Positions 52,300 through 60,446 of a stretch of 64,000 bases of DNA are shown here, piece by piece. The notes under the pieces were generated by a model. That model saw only the letters and a list, made by a program, of their open reading frames with translations, ran no database searches and was not told the DNA's origin. Each line of letters begins with the position of its first letter. Position 1 is the stretch's first letter. The position numbers and the translations under genes were made by a program. Origin of the DNA: Prevotella sp. P6B1 (GTDB taxonomy: Bacteria; Bacteroidota; Bacteroidia; Bacteroidales; Bacteroidaceae); assembly GCF_000702825.1 (NCBI RefSeq), contig NZ_JNKF01000010.1, positions 620,001 to 684,000 of the forward strand. Reading direction: 5' to 3'.

Positions 52300-54096
52300 A
52301 TGAATATGAAAAAGATATTTCAATATAGCTTTGCAGCATTGGCGGGTCTAGTACTCGCCAGCTGCAACGGCGATTACGAAGACTGGCTTAAGCCTCAGGG
52401 CTACGACCAGGAGAATCCTGCTGCTGCTTATGGCGTGACAGCTACACCTGGATCGATTACTATGCCAGTTAGTGATGACGATGTAACATTGTTTTCTTTC
52501 TCAGCAACCAGTGAGGAAGTTACAGGTTATGCGCTTCGTAATCTGACGGTAAGTGGATTCGATGTTGATTATAATGTTGTAGGTAACAATGTCGTTGTGT
52601 CTGCTAATGAGGTGGAAACCATTGCAATGAGCATTGCAGAATCACGTGCTAAGAAAACTCATACACTTGATGTAGATGTGGATTTTGGTGCCATCCTGAA
52701 TAATGGTGATGCCGTGGCAGGAAAACTGACTGTTAATCCAACAATTACCACATCCCCAACACCAGCTATTGACGAGAAGGGATATTTCTTGTTAGGAAAC
52801 TTTGCAGAAAATGGAAACGGTTGGGATTTGTCAAATCCAGTATGGATGACGGATAATGGTGATGGAACTTATTCGGCCATCGTAAATACTACTGGTGAGG
52901 GCGATAACTGGTTCAAGTTCTATGAGGGCTCTCATTATAGCGCAGATAGCTGGGATGAGGTAAATGCCGGTCAGATGGGATGTGCAGAGAATGGTTGCCC
53001 TGATAAGTTCGGCTTCATTATATGGTCAGGTGATAAGACTGGTGTAGAGACTCCTGTTATTCAGGGTAAGGGTCAGTTTAAGGTTACCATAGATATGGTT
53101 AATTTCACCTATAAGGTAGTCCGTCAGGCTGTTAATTACTACATCGTTGGTGGCCCTAATGACTGGGGCGAGTCTGCCAGAGAGAAGATGTTGAAGTTCA
53201 ATCAAGCTGATATCGAGGTTCCTGTTTATACAATTGTATTCCCAGCAGCAGCTGAGGGCGATACATGGTTCGCTATTGGTGATGACAAGGCTTGCGATGC
53301 TATCGCAAACGATAATGACTGGACACAGCTTTTCGGTACAACCAGTGGTAACGGTGAGCAGGGTGAGAGCGGAACTTTGTCACGTCGTACAGGTCTTAAT
53401 GATGATGGCTCGTTCAAGGTTCCTGCAGGAGCTAAGTTTATCAAGATAACACTTGATATGGATGCCATGACCTATCAGGTTAAGACACTTGACTTTGGTG
53501 AGTATATTTATGAGGCAGGTGTGAATAATAGCTGGGGTGAGATCGAACAGCCGCTTTACTGCTCAGACGGTCAGGGAACATATAAAGGCTTCTTCTATGC
53601 CGAAGGTGCTGATTGGGCTGATGGAAAGGGTGCATTCAAATTCCGTGGCGCAGCTGATAATTGGGATAATGGAAACTATGGTGCTGCCACTATGAGTGAT
53701 GATGGTCTTACTGGTACACTGATTGATGATGGTGGATCTGGTAATATATTGGTTAAACCAGGATTCTATATGGCTACAGTTGATTTGGCAGCAATGTCTT
53801 ATCAGATGACTCCAATTGCGGTTGGCATCATAGGACCTGCTCAGGCTGGTGGCTGGGATACTGATACCGACATGACATACAATCCCGAGACCCGTGCATG
53901 GGAGGCAACTATTGAGTTAGCTGCAGACGAATTCAAGTTCCGTGCAAATGATGGTTGGGATATCAATTGGGGTGGCTCTGCCGACAATCTGATTCAGGAT
54001 GGTGGCAACCTTAAGATTGATGAGGCTGGTACATACTTCATCCAGTTCTTCCTAATTTGTGAGACTAAGTCATATTGCAGGATTACTAAAAAGTAG
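52300..54096 (+). CDS. SusF-like multi-domain surface glycan-binding lipoprotein
   Basis: This 598-residue lipoprotein has the lipobox LASC followed by NGDYEDW. An N-terminal domain (about 35-155, AAYGVTATPG) is followed by four SusE/F-type sandwiches at about 160-275 (GYFLLGNFAENG), 283-405 (NYYIVGGPNDWG), 410-505 (YIYEAGVNNSWG) and 507-598 (AVGIIGPAQAGGWD). The repeated pattern of an opening G-x-x-x-x-WG strand and a closing aromatic strand suggests four sugar-binding sites. It is 13 bp after the SusE-like gene and is followed by a hairpin at 54122. It probably acts outside the cell, attached to the outer membrane. Confidence 0.85.
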   Translation: MNMKKIFQYSFAALAGLVLASCNGDYEDWLKPQGYDQENPAAAYGVTATPGSITMPVSDDDVTLFSFSATSEEVTGYALRNLTVSGFDVDYNVVGNNVVVSANEVETIAMSIAESRAKKTHTLDVDVDFGAILNNGDAVAGKLTVNPTITTSPTPAIDEKGYFLLGNFAENGNGWDLSNPVWMTDNGDGTYSAIVNTTGEGDNWFKFYEGSHYSADSWDEVNAGQMGCAENGCPDKFGFIIWSGDKTGVETPVIQGKGQFKVTIDMVNFTYKVVRQAVNYYIVGGPNDWGESAREKMLKFNQADIEVPVYTIVFPAAAEGDTWFAIGDDKACDAIANDNDWTQLFGTTSGNGEQGESGTLSRRTGLNDDGSFKVPAGAKFIKITLDMDAMTYQVKTLDFGEYIYEAGVNNSWGEIEQPLYCSDGQGTYKGFFYAEGADWADGKGAFKFRGAADNWDNGNYGAATMSDDGLTGTLIDDGGSGNILVKPGFYMATVDLAAMSYQMTPIAVGIIGPAQAGGWDTDTDMTYNPETRAWEATIELAADEFKFRANDGWDINWGGSADNLIQDGGNLKIDEAGTYFIQFFLICETKSYCRITKK

Positions 54097-54122
54097 TTTA
54101 TAGTCTTTGCTTCTTATAACAG

Positions 54123-54149
54123 GCGAGCCGTTTAACCATAACGGCTCGC
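54123..54149 (+). terminator. Hairpin after the SusF-like gene
   Basis: GCGAGCCGTT (54123-54132) and AACGGCTCGC (54140-54149) form a perfect 10-bp stem with a 7-nt loop. The following TTGTC is a weak T-run, so this may be a partial terminator before the GH53 gene. Confidence 0.6.
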
Positions 54150-54171
54150 TTGTCATAAATAGACAAAAATA

Positions 54172-54203
54172 TTTGGAAGTAAAAAAATTAATGTCTATCT
54201 TTG
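54172..54203 (+). promoter_or_regulatory. Full -33/-7 promoter of the second GH53 gene
   Basis: TTTG at 54172-54175 and TATCTTTG at 54196-54203 are 20 bp apart. The -7 overlaps a possible TTG start at 54201, so the ATG at 54222 or 54228 must be used. Confidence 0.7.
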
Positions 54204-54227
54204 CCAAAACAATTAGTTTTAATGCTT

Positions 54228-55343
54228 ATGAATAGTATTAAGAAGATATTGAGAGGAATTCTATCACTAATACTGCTGCTGGTGGTAAATGCTGTTGGTT
54301 TTGCGCAGCCGAAGAAATATCTGGGGGGCGATGTGTCGTTGTTACCATCTTATGAACAGATGGGTACAGTCTATAGGGATTTTGATGGAAAGCCGGTGGA
54401 GCCATTAGCCTTCTTTAAAAGAATGGGATGGAATGCTATTCGAGTCCGTCTTTTTGTTAATCCTGAATTTGCGCCTCAAGAACATAAAGAAGAAGGCGTA
54501 TGTCAAGATTTGAAATATGCATTAGAACTGAGTAGACGTGTAAAAGAGGCAGGATTCGATCTTCTTTTAGATATCCATTATAGTGATTACTGGGCCGATC
54601 CAAGTAAGCAGACGATACCTCATCTATGGAAAGATGCCAAACCAGAATCATTGGCGGATAGTGTGTATGCTTATACAACAAGAGTACTTGGCGCATTTAA
54701 AGCAAAAGGTGTAGTCCCGAATATGATACAGGTTGGCAATGAAATAACCTATGGAATGCTTTGGCCTGTCGGACGTATCCATCCGATGAAAGATGATAAT
54801 TGGGACACATTGTGCCAACTGTTAAGCAAAGGTTGTAAAGCCTGCCGTGAGGTGTATCCTGATGCCAAGATTGTAATCCATACAGAGCGGGCTGGAGAGT
54901 GGAATATGACAAAATCCTTTTATTCGCACTTGCAAAAGTATGGTATAGACTATGACATTATTGGATTAAGTTACTATCCTATGTGGCATAATACTATTAA
55001 AAATCTTGGTTTGACTCTTAAAAATTTAGAGACTACTTTCCCTGAAAAGGAAGTCATGATAGTAGAAACCGCTGCGTATTATTCTCATGAAAATGATAAG
55101 TGGGCTGCTGGACCTGATCAGTATGCTGAGTTCTATCCTATTTCACCTGATGGACAGGCATCTTTTGTGAGAGAGTTGATGAAGGAACTATCGGCCCATC
55201 GTAATGTTACTGGCGTCTTTTGGTGGTTCCCTGAAGAGAATGCGTGCGGAAATGATTTGTTGCCCTGCTGGATAAATCGTGGTCTGTTTGATAACCATAC
55301 AGGCAAGGCTCTTCCTGCGTTAAAAGACTTTCGAAATAGTTAA
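54228..55343 (+). CDS. GH53 endo-beta-1,4-galactanase (second copy)
   Basis: This protein of about 371 residues cuts beta-1,4-galactan. It starts at ATG 54228 (MNSIKKILRG), with ATG 54222 as an alternative; a TTG further up lies inside the promoter. A signal peptide ends near GFAQ. GH53 motifs are IRVRLFVNPEF, DIHYSDYWADPSKQ, acid/base Glu172 in QVGNEITYG and nucleophile Glu280 in MIVETAAYY. The last part includes FWWFPEENACGND. It differs clearly from the copy at 491, so the two may act on different chain lengths or places. It is the only enzyme of the PUL3 run and is lower in GC than its neighbours. Confidence 0.93.
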   Translation: MNSIKKILRGILSLILLLVVNAVGFAQPKKYLGGDVSLLPSYEQMGTVYRDFDGKPVEPLAFFKRMGWNAIRVRLFVNPEFAPQEHKEEGVCQDLKYALELSRRVKEAGFDLLLDIHYSDYWADPSKQTIPHLWKDAKPESLADSVYAYTTRVLGAFKAKGVVPNMIQVGNEITYGMLWPVGRIHPMKDDNWDTLCQLLSKGCKACREVYPDAKIVIHTERAGEWNMTKSFYSHLQKYGIDYDIIGLSYYPMWHNTIKNLGLTLKNLETTFPEKEVMIVETAAYYSHENDKWAAGPDQYAEFYPISPDGQASFVRELMKELSAHRNVTGVFWWFPEENACGNDLLPCWINRGLFDNHTGKALPALKDFRNS

Positions 55344-55345
55344 TC

Positions 55346-55447
55346 TCAGGCTCAGTCCTCCTACTGAAGGACTGCAGTCCTGATACGAAAGGACTCGAGT
55401 CTTCCTTAGGGAGGACTCGAGTCTCTGTTAATAAGGACTGGAGCGGG
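55346..55447. repeat. 22-bp-period palindrome array
   Basis: Palindromic units AGGACTGCAGTCCT (55368-55381), AGGACTCGAGTCTT (55390-55403), AGGACTCGAGTCTC (55412-55425) and AGGACTGGAGCGGG (55434-55447) are spaced exactly 22 bp apart. A degenerate fifth unit (AGGCTCAGTCCT) begins at 55348. It fills the gap between the convergent GH53 and DUF6078-like genes. Confidence 0.8.
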
Positions 55448-55449
55448 GA

Positions 55450-55881
55450 TTAATCGTTCCAGTTCAGCTTCTCTATATACGCATCAAACTTTAGTTCTGG
55501 ATGGCTGATGGCTTTAAGGGCAGCTTCAACTTGTTTGATATCGCTGGGCGAACAGAGTTGGGCACCCTTGCGACGTTCGAAGTAAGGATTGCGTCCAAAC
55601 TTGCCCTGCAGTCGATACATAAACGTACTGTACTCATCGGGCAGCATCTTCTTCTGCATGTTCTTAAACCCTTTTCCATAAATCTGAGGCTTGTCATCGC
55701 GATAGTACTCGCACCCTTCGCCAGTTTGGATTAGTTGTGGATTCAGAATTGTTACTGCCGTCAGCTTGCTCGGCAAATTCTGCATAGCCAACTGTCGCAG
55801 ACAGTGGTTGGCCATCTTGCAATCCGCATTACTGCAATGCAGATAGCAGCCAGGAACTTCATCGTAATTAATCTTGCTCAT
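55450..55881 (-). CDS. DUF6078-like small Cys-rich protein
   Basis: This protein has 143 residues from ATG 55881 (MSKINYDEVPGCYLHCSNADC). A longer start at ATG 55905 is possible; a GTG at 55911 would lie in the inverted repeat. The N-terminus has a Cys cluster (GCYLHCSNADCKMANHC), and the rest is basic and helical (KGFKNMQKKMLPDEYSTFMYRLQ). It resembles proteins of the DUF6078 type that occur in Bacteroidota; the function is unknown. It is co-oriented with and downstream of the VapE-like gene, separated by the left inverted repeat, and could be cargo or a companion of that gene. Confidence 0.7.
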   Translation of the reverse strand: MSKINYDEVPGCYLHCSNADCKMANHCLRQLAMQNLPSKLTAVTILNPQLIQTGEGCEYYRDDKPQIYGKGFKNMQKKMLPDEYSTFMYRLQGKFGRNPYFERRKGAQLCSPSDIKQVEAALKAISHPELKFDAYIEKLNWND

Positions 55882-55909
55882 TTTTATCAGTTTTTCGTTA
55901 AACATCTCC

Positions 55910-56012
55910 ACCTCTCACTTACATGCGCCAAAAGCCGCATCTGTGCAGAGGTTTCGGGCGTGTGAGAGGTTTGCTGAACCTCTCACTACACCTCTCACTC
56001 AACCTCTCACTT
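55910..56012. repeat. Left terminal inverted repeat (TIR-L)
   Basis: This 103-bp segment is the reverse complement of 57400-57501 with one 1-nt gap. Read inward-out on the minus strand it has three 12-mers of the type GAGTGAGAGGTT, a hairpin (GAGAGGTT, 5-nt loop, AACCTCTC), the string ATGCGGCTTT and a last AAGTGAGAGGT. It begins 10 bp after the VapE-like stop codon. Confidence 0.85.
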
Positions 56013-56021
56013 TTTCCGTCG

Positions 56022-57233
56022 TCAGGCAGCATCAACAGGCACCACATTGTAGTATTTTACATGTCCGCGCTCAGTATGCTCAAAGCCCAGGTCCTTCATG
56101 GCAAAGCCCAGATGAACCTTGGTGCTAATGGTCTTTTTGAGCGAAGGATACTCCTTGCTAATCAGCTCTAGCATCTGTGTGCAGTTCATCGCCTTTACCT
56201 TCTCGCCCTCGTTAGGTTTGCGGAAACAGGCCTCAACAATCTCGGCAATGTCCTTCTCATCGGTATAGTCCAGGTTCAACTGCTGGATACGCGCCACCTG
56301 TTCGTTGGTAAACCAGTAGGGCGCCTTCAGCTCGTTCACCTCGTACACAAGCTGGGCATATAGCTGTTCGTAATCAATCTCGCCTGTATTGTCGATATAC
56401 TGCCCATCGGGAATCTCGATGCAGATGAATCGACGACTACCCGTTACATCCGACAGCGGATGAGGATTGTTGGTAGTGGCTACGAACGATGCATAGCGGG
56501 GGCGATCCTGTTGCGAACTGCCATAGATGGTACGTCCGTTAACCTTGATTTTCGAGAGCGTCTGTTTCAAGGAAGCCTGCTGACTGGGGCGGATGGCATC
56601 CAGCTCATCGAGATTCACCAGCAGATTGTTGGTCAAGGCCATCTCCTTATCAAACTTGTTGCTCAGGTTCAGATGGTCGAGATAATACTCCTGCAGTTCG
56701 GGAGGTAGCAAGCGTGCTATGAAGGTAGATTTGCCACACCCCTGCGCCCCAATCAGTGTGGGTACACTCTCGTTGGCGTGCAGATGGTCTTTCTGCAACC
56801 AATGCGCCACAGCCGAGCGGAACCAGATGACTAAGAAGTCCAACTGCTCGCTGCTGATGCCAGGCAGGCGACTGAACAACTGGGCCAGATGATTCTTACC
56901 ATCCCATTTGGGCAGACGTGTCAGAAACTCAAAGATCGGGTCATACACAGGAGTCGCATCCGAGTAGATCACCTCCTGAATGTCAGTCTTAGGACTGTTT
57001 TTGGTAATCTGCTCCTGTTTGGCTTTTCGAACGATACTGTTCAGCGCCTCAGGTGTTAGCGTTCGCCATACAGGCTGACTATCAGGAGGTTCTGCGCTAA
57101 GGGTTACATACTCTACCTTACCATTCAGCACATTGCGACGGAACTGGTAATTGTCACTAAGGAACTGCTCTACGGCGAGCGAGTTCTGCTGAGAGACTCC
57201 AAGAGACTCTCCGTTGATTGTTACTTTCTCCAT
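56022..57233 (-). CDS. VapE-like P-loop ATPase with DUF3874 C-terminus
   Basis: This 403-residue protein resembles virulence-associated protein E and the helicase part of phage primases. The Walker A motif is GAQGCGKST, the Walker B motif is LLVNLDELD, and ATTNNPHPLSDVTGSRRF looks like the sensor/arginine-finger region of SF3/AAA ATPases. The C-terminal 90 residues (KAMNCTQMLELISKEYPSLK, AMKDLGFEHTERG) fit DUF3874. No primase domain is present. The gene lies between two long inverted repeats with 12-bp iteron-like units, so it may act on those repeats. Its promoter is at 57324-57354. It is probably part of a mobile or self-replicating element. Confidence 0.85.
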   Translation of the reverse strand: MEKVTINGESLGVSQQNSLAVEQFLSDNYQFRRNVLNGKVEYVTLSAEPPDSQPVWRTLTPEALNSIVRKAKQEQITKNSPKTDIQEVIYSDATPVYDPIFEFLTRLPKWDGKNHLAQLFSRLPGISSEQLDFLVIWFRSAVAHWLQKDHLHANESVPTLIGAQGCGKSTFIARLLPPELQEYYLDHLNLSNKFDKEMALTNNLLVNLDELDAIRPSQQASLKQTLSKIKVNGRTIYGSSQQDRPRYASFVATTNNPHPLSDVTGSRRFICIEIPDGQYIDNTGEIDYEQLYAQLVYEVNELKAPYWFTNEQVARIQQLNLDYTDEKDIAEIVEACFRKPNEGEKVKAMNCTQMLELISKEYPSLKKTISTKVHLGFAMKDLGFEHTERGHVKYYNVVPVDAA

Positions 57234-57323
57234 AAATTAAAGAATTTAATTTTAAGTTTGTTGATTATGTGCACTTTTCATACTCGCGTATGTCTTTGTG
57301 TACGGTTTTTGCTATTGCGCTGG

Positions 57324-57354
57324 CAAAGGTACAAAAATTAGAAAGCGGTTTCAA
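57324..57354 (-). promoter_or_regulatory. Promoter of the VapE-like gene
   Basis: CAAAGGTA at 57324-57331 (TACCTTTG on the minus strand) and CAA at 57352-57354 are 20 bp apart. It lies between the gene and the right inverted repeat. A CATAC/GTATG hairpin in the leader (57279-57292) may be regulatory. Confidence 0.6.
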
Positions 57355-57399
57355 GTCTTTCCTGTTAAATTCTTGTTAAATTCTACAAATGTTAAAATC

Positions 57400-57501
57400 G
57401 AGTGAGAGGTTGAGTGAGAGGTTGGGTGAGAGGTTCGCTCAACCTCTCATGCCTCAAAGTGCCTGTATTTATGCGGCTTTCGGCGTATTTGAGTGAGAGG
57501 T
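57400..57501. repeat. Right terminal inverted repeat (TIR-R)
   Basis: Units GAGTGAGAGGTT at 57400 and 57412, GGGTGAGAGGTT at 57424, then a hairpin partner AACCTCTCA at 57441, ATGCGGCTTT at 57471 and GAGTGAGAGGT at 57491. The order mirrors TIR-L. Another ATGCGGCTTT lies outside at 57560-57569. Confidence 0.85.
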
Positions 57502-57617
57502 CGCGTGCAACCGATTGCATTAGATAACTTGCATAAAAAGATCCGCTTGGAGAACAACCATGCGGCTTTTTTTATATATTTGCAGCAGATTCAGTAATAC
57601 AGATAACTAAAAGGCGT
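57502..57617 (+). promoter_or_regulatory. Promoter region of the alpha-amylase gene
   Basis: TATATTTG at 57575-57582 is the -7 element, 35 bp before ATG 57618. Just upstream, an imperfect stem (AAAAAGATCCGC with GCGGCTTTTT, 57535-57570) ends in a T-run and could be a terminator for transcripts entering from the left. I see nothing else in this stretch. Confidence 0.55.
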
Positions 57618-59645
57618 ATGAGAAGATTTTACTCCGTTTTGATACTTTGTTTGGTGACCATCGCTTCGATGGCACAGGGATGGCCCGAAAACTACAAGGG
57701 TGTGATGCTGCAAGGGTTCTCATGGGATTCGTTTGTTGATACCCAGTGGACGAATCTGGAGAAGCAGGCCGACGAGCTATCAGGCTATTTTGATCTGATA
57801 TGGGTGCCACAGAGCGGTAACTGTAATTCGTCGTATAACCAGATGGGCTATACACCGGTTTACTATTTTAATCAGAATAGTTCGTTCGGAACCGAAGAAC
57901 AGTTGCGTCACATGATTCAGACTTTCAAAGAGAAAAAGGTTGGAATCATTGCTGATGTGGTGATTAATCACCGTAATAATCTGGGTGTTAATGGCTCGTG
58001 GGTAGACTATCCTGCTGAGGAGTATAATGGTGTAACTTATCAGATGCTATCGACAGATATCTGTGGGAATGATGATAGTGGTAAGACCAAAACGTGGGCT
58101 AATAATAATGGCTTTACGTTGGGTAATAATGAGAACACTGAAGACTGGCCAGGATGTCGCGATCTGGATCATAGCAGTGCCAATGTCCAGACAATCATCA
58201 AGGTTTATCTGAAATATCTGCTGAACGATTTAGGCTATGCAGGTTTCCGCTATGATATGACCAAGGGATTCAGTCGTGGTTATCTGGCAGAATATAACTA
58301 CGATGCTCAGCCTACCTATTCGGTAGGTGAGTATTGGGATGGCAACAAGAGTACCTTGAAGAGCGTTATCAATCAGCAGAAGAAGGACGGTGTGGTACAG
58401 AGTGGTACATTCGACTTCGCTTTCCGTTATTCGGCTCGCGATGCTTGTAATGGCAATAACTGGAGTAAGCTGGCCAATGGTGGCTTGGCTACGGAGGCTG
58501 GCTTTTCACGCTATGCAGTGACCTTTGTTGAGAATCACGATATGCAGGATCGTGGTAACGTAACCGGTTACACAAAGGATCCTATCACAAAGAATATCGA
58601 GGCTGCCAATGCCTGGTTAATGGCTATGCCTGGAACTCCTTGCGTATTCCTGTTGCACTGGAAGAGCTACAAAAACGAAATCAAGCAGATGATTTTGGCA
58701 CGTAAGGCTGCCGGAATAAGCAACCAGAGTGCATGGGAACAAAAGAGCAGCTCATCGACGGCCTATAAGCTGGTAACTACGGGCGACAATGGTAAACTGT
58801 ATGCAGCGTTTGGTTCAGGGGCCGCTAATCTGACCGATGCCGATTATGTGAAAGTGCTGAGTGGCACCAACTATGCTTACTATCTGAGTAAGACTGTTGA
58901 AACCCCGTGGGTCAGCCTGGCTGAGGGAACTTATACGAAGGCTACAGAAGCTACATTGACTGCTGTCTCGGAGAGCACTGGCGCCCAGTTGGTATATACA
59001 CTCGATGGTACAGATCCTACAGCCAGTAGCACAAAGGTTAACAGTGGTGCAACCATCACCATATCAGAGACCTGTACGTTGAAGGTCGGTTTGCTGGTAG
59101 ATGGCGCCGTTAAGAAAATCATTACGCGCCAATATGCTATTAAGCCATTTGTTGCCCATAAGGCTACTATCTATCTGAAAAATCCGGGTTGGAGTACCGA
59201 TGTCTATATGTACAGTTGGGCTAACGATGGCAATAACACCCAGTTGTTGGGTAGTTGGCCTGGTTCGGTTATTACCGATACAAAGATGATTGATGGTGTG
59301 AAGTGGTACTACCATGAGTTTGATGTAAACACCGAAGGTTATTCATTTAACGTCATCTTTGATCAAGGTAACGGTAAGACCCAGTCCGTTGATATAGGTC
59401 CACTGAGTGAGGATACATATTATGAGATAGGCGATATCGTTAATGGTAAGTTTACCGTCAATGATGTGACGCAGACTGTTACTGGCATCCTTCCTGTAAA
59501 AGAAGTGATTGACTTGAATACGCCTGTAAAGGTCTATACCCTCGATGGCCGACTGGTGAAGACGGCGCCTAAGGGCAGTGATGCCCTCAGCGGACTGGCC
59601 AAGGGCATCTATATCGTAAACAAAAAGAAGTTCGTTTTGAGATAA
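57618..59645 (+). CDS. Secreted GH13 alpha-amylase with CBM26-like and T9SS-like tail
   Basis: This 675-residue enzyme hydrolyses alpha-1,4-glucan. After a signal peptide (to about SMAQ, residue 20) comes a GH13 barrel with nucleophile Asp213 (GFRYDMTKGF), acid/base Glu238 (SVGEYWDG) and third Asp308 (FVENHDMQD). DVVINHR marks region I. A beta-sandwich with a TDPTASSTKVNSG-type chitobiase C-terminal motif (about 430-500) and a CBM26-like starch-binding module (about 510-595, ATIYLKNPGWSTDVYMYSW) follow. The last 45 residues (VYTLDGRLVK, KGIYIVNKKKFVLR) match the T9SS-like tail of GH30-B. It is not in a SusCD operon. It has its own promoter. Confidence 0.93.
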   Translation: MRRFYSVLILCLVTIASMAQGWPENYKGVMLQGFSWDSFVDTQWTNLEKQADELSGYFDLIWVPQSGNCNSSYNQMGYTPVYYFNQNSSFGTEEQLRHMIQTFKEKKVGIIADVVINHRNNLGVNGSWVDYPAEEYNGVTYQMLSTDICGNDDSGKTKTWANNNGFTLGNNENTEDWPGCRDLDHSSANVQTIIKVYLKYLLNDLGYAGFRYDMTKGFSRGYLAEYNYDAQPTYSVGEYWDGNKSTLKSVINQQKKDGVVQSGTFDFAFRYSARDACNGNNWSKLANGGLATEAGFSRYAVTFVENHDMQDRGNVTGYTKDPITKNIEAANAWLMAMPGTPCVFLLHWKSYKNEIKQMILARKAAGISNQSAWEQKSSSSTAYKLVTTGDNGKLYAAFGSGAANLTDADYVKVLSGTNYAYYLSKTVETPWVSLAEGTYTKATEATLTAVSESTGAQLVYTLDGTDPTASSTKVNSGATITISETCTLKVGLLVDGAVKKIITRQYAIKPFVAHKATIYLKNPGWSTDVYMYSWANDGNNTQLLGSWPGSVITDTKMIDGVKWYYHEFDVNTEGYSFNVIFDQGNGKTQSVDIGPLSEDTYYEIGDIVNGKFTVNDVTQTVTGILPVKEVIDLNTPVKVYTLDGRLVKTAPKGSDALSGLAKGIYIVNKKKFVLR

Positions 59646-59660
59646 ATAATTGGTTCGTAG

Positions 59661-60446
59661 TTAGTGATTAAGTAGAGCGCGGATAGCGAACCAGCAATGC
59701 AGTGCGAAGGTTTGCACGCGCCCGTAATGATGCTCCATCACCCTGTATCGCTCCCAGAGCGATTCGCGGTGGTGGAGTGTTGTTTGTCCCTCTTCGGTAT
59801 AGTTGGCTACTACCATGTGCAGATTCAACAGAGGCACCTGCTCTTTGTCGGCGGCCTTCATCACACGGATGCACCAGTCGACATCGGCAGAATAGCGGTA
59901 CTGCATATTGTAAGGTGTAGCGATGGCAAAGTCGGTACGTGCATAGAACGCCTGATGGCACACCAACATACCTTGACGGAACGATTTCCAGGTGAGGCGC
60001 TCGGGTGGTGCCAGTCGACGATGGCGCAGGAAGTGCCCTTCACCGTCAACGATGTCGGTATCGCCGTAGAGAACGGCTGGCAGTTGTGATGGTTCTTGGG
60101 TGTTGGCGACAGCCTGTGCTATGCGGCTGGCAGTATCGGACGAGGGTAGGAAATCGCCAGCGTTCAGGAAACAGAGATAATCACCATCGGCAGAACGTAA
60201 TCCCTTGTTCATGGCATCATAGATACCTTTGTCGGGCTCTGAACTTACTTGTACCTGATGTCCGTTCTCTGCAGCGTTAGAGCGGGCAATATACTCATCA
60301 ACCAGCTTCAGTGTGTTGTCGGTCGATGCGCCATCAATAATCAGATGCACAATATGAGGATAATCCTGCTTGAGCACGCTGTCGAGGGTGCGCTGCAGCA
60401 CGTTGGCTGCATTATATGTAATAGTAATATAGGTGATTCTGATCAT
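59661..60446 (-). CDS. GT2-family glycosyltransferase
   Basis: This 261-residue cytoplasmic protein has the GT-A fold pattern of family 2: ITYITITYNAANVLQRTLDSVLKQDY at the N-terminus, DGASTDNT as nucleotide-binding, EPDKGIYDAMNKG and CFLNAGD with the metal-binding DxD-like region, and YSADVDWCIRVMKA as the acceptor-side motif. It would add one sugar to a cell-surface glycan such as capsule or O-antigen. It follows the GT4 gene with a 4-nt overlap. The acceptor and donor cannot be told. Single short glycosyltransferase pairs next to housekeeping genes are common in Prevotella. Confidence 0.9.
   Translation of the reverse strand: MIRITYITITYNAANVLQRTLDSVLKQDYPHIVHLIIDGASTDNTLKLVDEYIARSNAAENGHQVQVSSEPDKGIYDAMNKGLRSADGDYLCFLNAGDFLPSSDTASRIAQAVANTQEPSQLPAVLYGDTDIVDGEGHFLRHRRLAPPERLTWKSFRQGMLVCHQAFYARTDFAIATPYNMQYRYSADVDWCIRVMKAADKEQVPLLNLHMVVANYTEEGQTTLHHRESLWERYRVMEHHYGRVQTFALHCWFAIRALLNH

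Larger units (their letters stand above)
55910..57501. mobile_element. Candidate TIR-bounded element carrying a VapE/DUF3874 ATPase
   Basis: About 1.6 kb bounded by 102-103 bp inverted repeats and containing one gene (56022-57233) with its own promoter. No transposase, integrase or target-site duplication is visible. The repeats are built from 12-bp iteron-like units, as in replication origins. Whether it moves is unknown. Confidence 0.6.

Noticed and set aside
51090..54096. Reading PUL3 as a starch (Sus) locus because of the SusE/SusF-like genes
   Set aside because: The only enzyme in the run is GH53; the GH13 gene is separate, has its own promoter, and lies beyond the VapE element. SusE/F-like proteins also occur in non-starch loci.
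55346..55447. A CRISPR array
   Set aside because: The unit spacing is 22 bp with no unique spacers of normal length, and no cas gene is present; it is a palindrome array.
55450..57501. A prophage or integrated plasmid
   Set aside because: No integrase, structural, mobilization or tRNA attachment-site genes are present; only one ATPase gene, a small protein and repeats.
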